The notes below the pieces were generated by a model. It did not search any database. It was not told where the DNA came from and saw only the letters and a list, made by a program, of their open reading frames with translations. DNA of 59,668 nucleotides from the NCBI RefSeq assembly GCF_029379315.1, contig NZ_JAQYWQ010000029.1, positions 1 to 59,668 of the forward strand, written 5' to 3'. Positions 54,896 through 59,668 of this stretch are shown piece by piece. Every line of letters begins with the position of its first letter. Within the stretch, counting starts at the first letter, position 1. The position numbers were made by a program, and so were the translations under genes. This DNA is from Nostoc sp. S13 (lineage in GTDB: Bacteria; Cyanobacteriota; Cyanobacteriia; Cyanobacteriales; Nostocaceae).

Positions 54896-56554
54896 GTGCG
54901 CTTTCAATTTTTGGCGATCGCTAGTTCAATGGCCATAGCCGTTGTATCTATGCCCAAAGCCACAGCCCAGATTCCTTTTTTACCGCAGCTGCAAGCTCCC
55001 AGCAGTGTGATTAATGATTCAAATAATAGAGTTGTTACAGGCTGGATTTATTTAGATGGTCGGCGGTTATTTCAGATAGCGGCATCAAAAGCCAACTTTC
55101 CTGAGCGTTCAGAAGATATTCAAAAGAAGTTGGATAAAATTGGTCAAAATTACTTTTATTCACCAGCAAAAACAGAACTAAACGTAAAAATTCGCACAGT
55201 AAACGACTTACCAGTAATTTATGTCAACGACCAATATCTGATGACGATTACTTCTGAGGATGCTGGATTGCGAGAAGTAGATATACGGACATCGGCAGAG
55301 CAAATAAAGGATTCGTTACAAGAAGACTTGGAAAAAGCAAAGCAAGAAAGACAAACTCAATTTTTAATCAATCAAGGTAAAATTGCTGCCGGCATTGGAC
55401 TGGCAATGATTGTGATGAGTTGGGGGGTATATAGCTGGCAAAGGCGTTCCAAAAAGGATTTATTACACCCCATTGCCTCCCAACCCTCCAGAGCGCCCCT
55501 AAACTCCCCAATTTCACCAGCAGTAGCAGCAGCTCAACCAATTACAACACAACTGAATCAACGGCAAAAGCAGCATCTCCAAGAAGTCAAAAGACGATTG
55601 TTTGAGCTAACTCAAGCCGGAATTTGGGGAGGTGGAAGTTTCTTTATTTTGGGTCTATTTCCCTATACACGACTATTTCAGTTAGGGATTCTCACAGCTG
55701 CCCAATTTCCTTTGCGATTAGGTGTCGTGTTCTTGGGAACCTATGTAGCGATCCGTTTTACCTACGCCCTGATTGACCGCTTCACCAGTACTCTGATCAG
55801 CAGTGGTGCTTTATTGACTCCAGAAAGTTCTGAACGGCTGCAACTGCGAGTTTCCACATTTTCTGGCGTGACTAAAAGCATTGCTACTGGTATCTGGATA
55901 GGAGTAGGCTTCTTGCTCGCGCTGGTGTCATTGGGGATAGATATCGTTCCCTTGCTAGCGGGTGTCAGTCTAGTTGGTGTTGCAGTGTCTCTAGCCTCGC
56001 AAAACTTAATTAAAGATGCGATTAACGGTTTTTTAATCATTCTAGAAGACCAGTACGCTTTAGGCGATGTGATTAGTGTGGGAGACGTGGGAGGCTTAGT
56101 AGAAAATCTGAATCTGCGGATGACCCAACTGCGAGATTCCGAAGGCCGCTTGATCACGATTCCTAATAGTGAAATTAAAGTTGTTGCCAATCTTTCTAGT
56201 CGTTGGTCACGAGCCGATTTAACAATCCCGATCGCGTACCAAGCCGATACAGAACAGGCTTTGAAGTTGATTGAAACTGTTGGTTTGGAGATGAACCAAG
56301 AAATGCAATGGCAGCCTCAAATTTTGGAACCGCCGCAAGTTTTGGGAATAGATCAATTTGGCGATCGCGGTTTGATTATTCGGGTCTGGATTAAAACCCA
56401 GCCCCTGAAACAATGGGATGTAGCACGGGAATTTCGCCGCCGCCTGAAAGTTGCCCTAGACAAAGCCGGAATTTCTATTTCTGTGCCTCAACAAGCAATT
56501 TGGGTCAATGATGATCAGTTGTTAAATTTTCAAGGGAATGACAAAGATAATTAG
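54896..56554 (+). CDS. MscS-family mechanosensitive channel
   Basis: 552 residues. A signal peptide (about 1-25, ending TAQ) is followed by a periplasmic domain (26-150), one membrane span near 160-178, and then three to four spans (about 232-360). The MscS pore helix and beta domain follow: LVGVAVSLASQNLIKDAING, then LEDQYALGDVISVGDVGGLV and GRLITIPNSEI. It opens on membrane tension to release solutes, or signals osmotic change. The start is a GTG at 54896 with a near-perfect AAGGAGGTG ribosome site 5 bp before it. Confidence 0.9.
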   Translation: MRFQFLAIASSMAIAVVSMPKATAQIPFLPQLQAPSSVINDSNNRVVTGWIYLDGRRLFQIAASKANFPERSEDIQKKLDKIGQNYFYSPAKTELNVKIRTVNDLPVIYVNDQYLMTITSEDAGLREVDIRTSAEQIKDSLQEDLEKAKQERQTQFLINQGKIAAGIGLAMIVMSWGVYSWQRRSKKDLLHPIASQPSRAPLNSPISPAVAAAQPITTQLNQRQKQHLQEVKRRLFELTQAGIWGGGSFFILGLFPYTRLFQLGILTAAQFPLRLGVVFLGTYVAIRFTYALIDRFTSTLISSGALLTPESSERLQLRVSTFSGVTKSIATGIWIGVGFLLALVSLGIDIVPLLAGVSLVGVAVSLASQNLIKDAINGFLIILEDQYALGDVISVGDVGGLVENLNLRMTQLRDSEGRLITIPNSEIKVVANLSSRWSRADLTIPIAYQADTEQALKLIETVGLEMNQEMQWQPQILEPPQVLGIDQFGDRGLIIRVWIKTQPLKQWDVAREFRRRLKVALDKAGISISVPQQAIWVNDDQLLNFQGNDKDN

Positions 56555-57013
56555 AAATGCGAATGAGCGCTTGAGGAGTCTAACTGAAATTGCCAACTTA
56601 CTTATAGCGGTTCACGACCTAGTGAGGTACGTTTTTAAAGCTACTAACTTTGGTAAACAAGATTTGCATATACCTCAGTTTCTTAGTAAACGCTATATCA
56701 GGCATATTAGACATCTGGTGAAATTAAATATGCGTTATCTAGAACCCTTGTAGAGACGCGAAATTTCGCGTCTCTACATTCTTTGTTGGAGATGTCTATT
56801 AATTGTAGTTGTACCTGCTGCGATCGCCAATACTTCTCTACGAGACTTTTTCAATTGATATTTCCGGTGAATATCAAAGGTAGAAATCATCGTCTGGATT
56901 CTGGGACGAGCCGCTCCCTTCAGCGCTAATTCTTATTGGAACTAGATGATCAAATAGAACAGACTAAAGGGGAAACTTATATTATTCTGTCAGAAAAATA
57001 GGTAGGAGCGTCC
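56555..57013. other. Intergenic region containing MITE copy D
   Basis: Apart from the 89-bp element (56709-56797), the spacer shows no convincing gene. A 71-codon open frame from 56538 that overlaps the channel gene has no recognisable product. The 100 bp before 57014 are AT-rich and probably hold the promoter of the [2Fe-2S] protein gene. Confidence 0.5.
56709..56797. mobile_element. 89-bp MITE family, copy D
   Basis: Same orientation as copy C and nearly identical to it; ends AGACATCT and AGATGTCT preceded and followed by TA. The only clear differences are near the right arm (CTTTGTTGGAGATG versus CTTTTTCGGAGATG). Confidence 0.85.
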
Positions 57014-57442
57014 ATGAAGAAACTAATCCGGCGGATTAAAGTATTGCTCCGACGTATCCTCAAGAGGTTTTCAGCCAATTCTCAGCAAACATCACCCCAA
57101 TGTTCACCCCTGAGTTCTCGCCCATTAGACACATCTATTCCCAGTGTTTCTCTACGATGGGAGTCTGGTTTGCTGCTTGTGTGTTCCCAATGTGGAAACG
57201 AGCAATCAGGCTCAACGGCTTCCCAAGACTTAGAGAATTGGTTGAAATCTCGTCTGAAATTTGAGGGATTATGGGGTGAATTTCGGGTGGTAAGCACCAG
57301 TTGTTTAGGAGTTTGTCCACGGATGGGCATTACTGTTGTTCTTGTAAGTAATAGAAGTGGCGGTAATAGTCCATGCTTAATTGTAAATCCCCAGAGCGAT
57401 CGCGAACTTCTCTACTCATACATGAAACAGAATCAAGGATGA
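57014..57442 (+). CDS. Thioredoxin-like [2Fe-2S] ferredoxin-domain protein
   Basis: 142 residues. A basic amphipathic N-terminus (KKLIRRIKVLLRRILKRF) is followed by a linker to about residue 50, and then a thioredoxin-like ferredoxin fold with the cysteine pattern LLVCSQCGNEQ...STSCLGVCPRMG. This supplies four cysteines spaced as in the NuoE/HoxE-like and (2Fe-2S) ferredoxin families; the cluster probably carries electrons. The basic helix could attach the protein to the membrane. Stand-alone gene. Confidence 0.75.
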   Translation: MKKLIRRIKVLLRRILKRFSANSQQTSPQCSPLSSRPLDTSIPSVSLRWESGLLLVCSQCGNEQSGSTASQDLENWLKSRLKFEGLWGEFRVVSTSCLGVCPRMGITVVLVSNRSGGNSPCLIVNPQSDRELLYSYMKQNQG

Positions 57443-57532
57443 TTTTACAGGTTTCCTAACGCTTAATACAGAATTTTATCGTAAATCAAAGGCTGTAAGA
57501 CGCCAACCAACGAGAAATATTTAGACGCTAAC

Positions 57533-58069
57533 TTACGCCAACCGCAGATAAGGACACTTTTGTAAAAACTCAGATGCCTTATTGTCGGCATCTAGGTTAT
57601 AAGTATGTGCTGGCGTAGGTCGAATAATGCCAGCAAATAAGTCATTTAACCCGTAGGGAGTAAAAAATTGCCATTGGTTTTGGGTATCTAGTCGAACTCC
57701 CACAGCAGTAGCAGTGTGCAGCCAGTCTGTGATGGCATCCTCTGTACTAGTGTAGGGTCTGCTACCAATACGCCAACGAGCAAAACTGGCTTGATTTTTT
57801 ACATCAAACTGGTCATCAGGAAATTGTTCTGTGAGAGTCGCCTTTGCTGCTAGTTCTTGGGAACGGTTCCCCTCTATATCAAAGAATGCAATATCAAAAT
57901 CTTTAATACCTAACCCACAATTCTCGCCAAAAATTGAATGCCAAACGGTGTTTCGGATTGCCCCCCCGGCTAACCACCAGTTAGGTAGATTTAGTTGAGC
58001 GATCGCTCTTAATACTATATCAATACGTGTATCAGCTAAAATCATCTGTAGACGAGTGTTACTATTCAT
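57533..58069 (-). CDS. Nucleotidyltransferase-fold protein (COG3575 type)
   Basis: 178 residues. The conserved core WWLAGGAIRNTVWH and the following KDFDIAFFDIEG (DxD pair) are those of the nucleotidyltransferase superfamily member COG3575. A second conserved block is TSTEDAITDWLHTATAVGVR. The family is common in bacteria and has no known substrate. The gene is flanked by unrelated genes and points away from the one at 58264. Confidence 0.82.
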   Translation of the reverse strand: MNSNTRLQMILADTRIDIVLRAIAQLNLPNWWLAGGAIRNTVWHSIFGENCGLGIKDFDIAFFDIEGNRSQELAAKATLTEQFPDDQFDVKNQASFARWRIGSRPYTSTEDAITDWLHTATAVGVRLDTQNQWQFFTPYGLNDLFAGIIRPTPAHTYNLDADNKASEFLQKCPYLRLA

Positions 58070-58263
58070 ATCAAATTACTAGGATTGTCAAGTAGAAGGT
58101 GAAAATATTATCATTCACATATCACTAAGCTTACGGTGTTGATAGTCCTGCTGTGACACTTGGCGGGTCGATGTTTTTAGGGTAACTGCTGAAGTCATAG
58201 TATAAAAAGAACAGGGTTTTACGGAAGGTTAAATTGTGAATTTAGAATTTAGAATTTTTATTT

Positions 58264-59532
58264 ATGGAAGATTTATTTGCGCGACTAAAACGCACACTCA
58301 ATCCTGAACTGCCTTCCCTAACAGAGTCACAACAACAACTTCTATATAAACTCAGCATTAATGAAAATCAACCCGGTACGATTGGGCATGACTTTCAAAC
58401 TCTGATAGATTTCTTACAACCAAATGGAGTGGAAGTTAGTAGTGTTAATAACCTTCTACCGCTAAAAATACTATCAGAACTTAATTCTCAGTTAAGCCAC
58501 CCAATTGAAACTAAACTCAAACGCCCCGTACAGAAATCATACCCCTACATTAATGGGCTATATCTATTATTACGCAGTTCTGGGTTAGCCCAAATTAGAT
58601 CGCAAGGTAAGAAGCAAATTTTAGTATTAGACGCAGCCACCTTAGAATCATGGTCAAATCTTAACCCAACAGAACGCTATTTCAACTTATTAGAAGCCTG
58701 GTTAATTTGGGGAAATAACGAAATTTTGGGTGAGCATCAAGACTCATTCGGCACTTTATTTAGATGCATTCAACTTTGGCCTCGCATCCCAGATAAAGGG
58801 TTAAAATTTCCTAAATATGAAGACCAACACGATATTAGTTATTACCCCGGTCTGCATAACATTGCCCTGTTAGAGTTGTTTGGATTGTTATCTATCAAAC
58901 ATGGAAAACCACAAGAAGGCAAGGGGTGGCGCATTACTAGTTTACAACGCTTACCCTTTGGTGATGCTCTGTTGCAATTACTCTTTCCATTGGGTATACG
59001 AGGAGAATTACAGGATGAGGTAAATGTGACTTTTGGAAAATTACAGCCACATTTACAAGCATTTTTTCCAGAATGGGAGCATAATTTACTTGTTCCCAAG
59101 CAAGGCTTTACCGATGGTATATATATTTTTAAAGTGTCCATTTCTAAGGCTTGGAGACGCATTCTTATACCAGCAAAAAAACCATTAAGCTGGCTTGCAG
59201 AGACAATTCTCGATGCTTTTGACTTTGATTACGATCACCTGTACGAGTTTAGTTATAAAGACCATTTTGGTCGCATCATCAAAATCGGTCATCCCTATAT
59301 GGAAACACCCCCATTTGCAGACCAAGTGCAGATTGGTGATTTGTCTCTCGAACCGGGTGCTAAAATGACCTATCTTTATGATTTTGGTGACAACTGGAAA
59401 TTTGATGTGCAGTTAGAAGTAATTAATCCACCTGATAACAAAGTTAAAAAAGCCAAAGTTTTAGAATTTCACGGAAATGCACCTCAACAGTATTGGAGTG
59501 AGGATGATGAATTGGATGAAGATGAAGATTGA
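58264..59532 (+). CDS. pRiA4b ORF-3-like domain protein
   Basis: 422 residues. The C-terminal 150 residues match the plasmid pRiA4b ORF-3 family: IYIFKVSISKAWRRILIPAK, WLAETILDAFDFDYDHLYEF, and YLYDFGDNWKFDVQLEVI. The acidic C-terminus (EDDELDEDED) is usual for the family. The N-terminal 270 residues contain helices and an SEC-C/TPR-like appearance without a known name. The function is unknown; members occur on plasmids and chromosomes alike. The start is ATG 58264. Confidence 0.85.
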   Translation: MEDLFARLKRTLNPELPSLTESQQQLLYKLSINENQPGTIGHDFQTLIDFLQPNGVEVSSVNNLLPLKILSELNSQLSHPIETKLKRPVQKSYPYINGLYLLLRSSGLAQIRSQGKKQILVLDAATLESWSNLNPTERYFNLLEAWLIWGNNEILGEHQDSFGTLFRCIQLWPRIPDKGLKFPKYEDQHDISYYPGLHNIALLELFGLLSIKHGKPQEGKGWRITSLQRLPFGDALLQLLFPLGIRGELQDEVNVTFGKLQPHLQAFFPEWEHNLLVPKQGFTDGIYIFKVSISKAWRRILIPAKKPLSWLAETILDAFDFDYDHLYEFSYKDHFGRIIKIGHPYMETPPFADQVQIGDLSLEPGAKMTYLYDFGDNWKFDVQLEVINPPDNKVKKAKVLEFHGNAPQQYWSEDDELDEDED

Positions 59533-59668
59533 AGAGGATTTAGCGAGGCGTGGAGAATTAAAATGTCCTTGTATCCCTGTGTCTTTTCTTTGTGTCTGCT
59601 ACAAACAGCTTTAAGAGGGTGTTTGAAAAGTTTTGAGAAGTCAAATATTATGCCAAACGCCTCAGCAT
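59533..59668. other. Right edge of the window
   Basis: Non-coding as far as visible. GGGTGTTTGAAAAGTTTTGA at 59619-59638 resembles the ends of IS elements seen in cyanobacteria, but the window ends before a second end or a transposase could appear. Confidence 0.3.

Overview
The window is chromosomal DNA of a filamentous, heterocyst-type cyanobacterium, most likely a Nostoc or close relative. Reasons: the highly iterated octamer GCGATCGC occurs throughout; short tandemly repeated repetitive (STRR) sequences and miniature transposable elements are common; and the gene content is cyanobacterial (CruP, a CAAD-domain valyl-tRNA synthetase, an ssl1498/Psb34-type thylakoid peptide, an SDR/CIA30 protein like plant HCF173, XisH/XisI relatives, kinase-TPR proteins). 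No rRNA, tRNA or CRISPR array was found.

Layout. 1-1.4 kb: a decayed RTX (calcium-binding repeat) gene with no start codon and two frameshifts. 1.5-5.2 kb: cruP, two tandem paralogous membrane proteins and a NIL-domain 2x[4Fe-4S] ferredoxin. 5.3-8.1 kb: an amino-acid-permease-like domain fused to a PAS/histidine kinase. 8.1-10.2 kb: a remnant of a hydrogenase maturation protease, then an ATPase plus TOPRIM-like gene pair that resembles split OLD/PARIS-type defence modules and is the best candidate here for an undescribed system. 10.3-16.5 kb: a stand-alone HyuA-type subunit, the SDR-CIA30 protein, a HugZ-like haem protein and an alpha/beta hydrolase. 16.8-20.2 kb: efeUOB iron uptake. 20.2-26 kb: a repeat-rich stretch with a Fur-box-like palindrome, a duplicated 3' end of recN, recN itself and an UbiB/ABC1 kinase. 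26.3-32.6 kb: valS, a GxxExxY gene bounded by a perfect 23-bp inverted repeat that runs into tmk, and a membrane GTPase. 32.6-42.2 kb: three multidomain sensor kinases around a LysR regulator and a stretch dense in mobile and structured repeats. 42.4-51.6 kb: a rhomboid homologue lacking its catalytic residues, two Ser/Thr kinases, the Psb34-like peptide and a second GTPase. 51.9-53 kb: xisI with two broken xisH copies. 53.1-59.5 kb: ahcY, an MscS-type channel, a thioredoxin-like [2Fe-2S] protein, a nucleotidyltransferase and a pRiA4b ORF-3-like protein.

How the parts relate. Iron acquisition is the clearest functional group (HugZ, EfeU/O/B, Fur-type palindrome). Signalling is heavily represented, with four histidine kinases (three of them carrying receiver domains) and two eukaryotic-type kinases. 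Much of the intergenic DNA is explained by miniature elements: one 89-bp family in four copies, several others with TAGAC...GTCTA ends, and one with an 8-bp target duplication. A separate two-copy element shows compensatory base changes in its stems and has one hairpin segment inverted between the copies. Broken genes (RTX, hydrogenase protease, recN end, transposase, pentapeptide, two xisH) concentrate in these repeat-rich patches.
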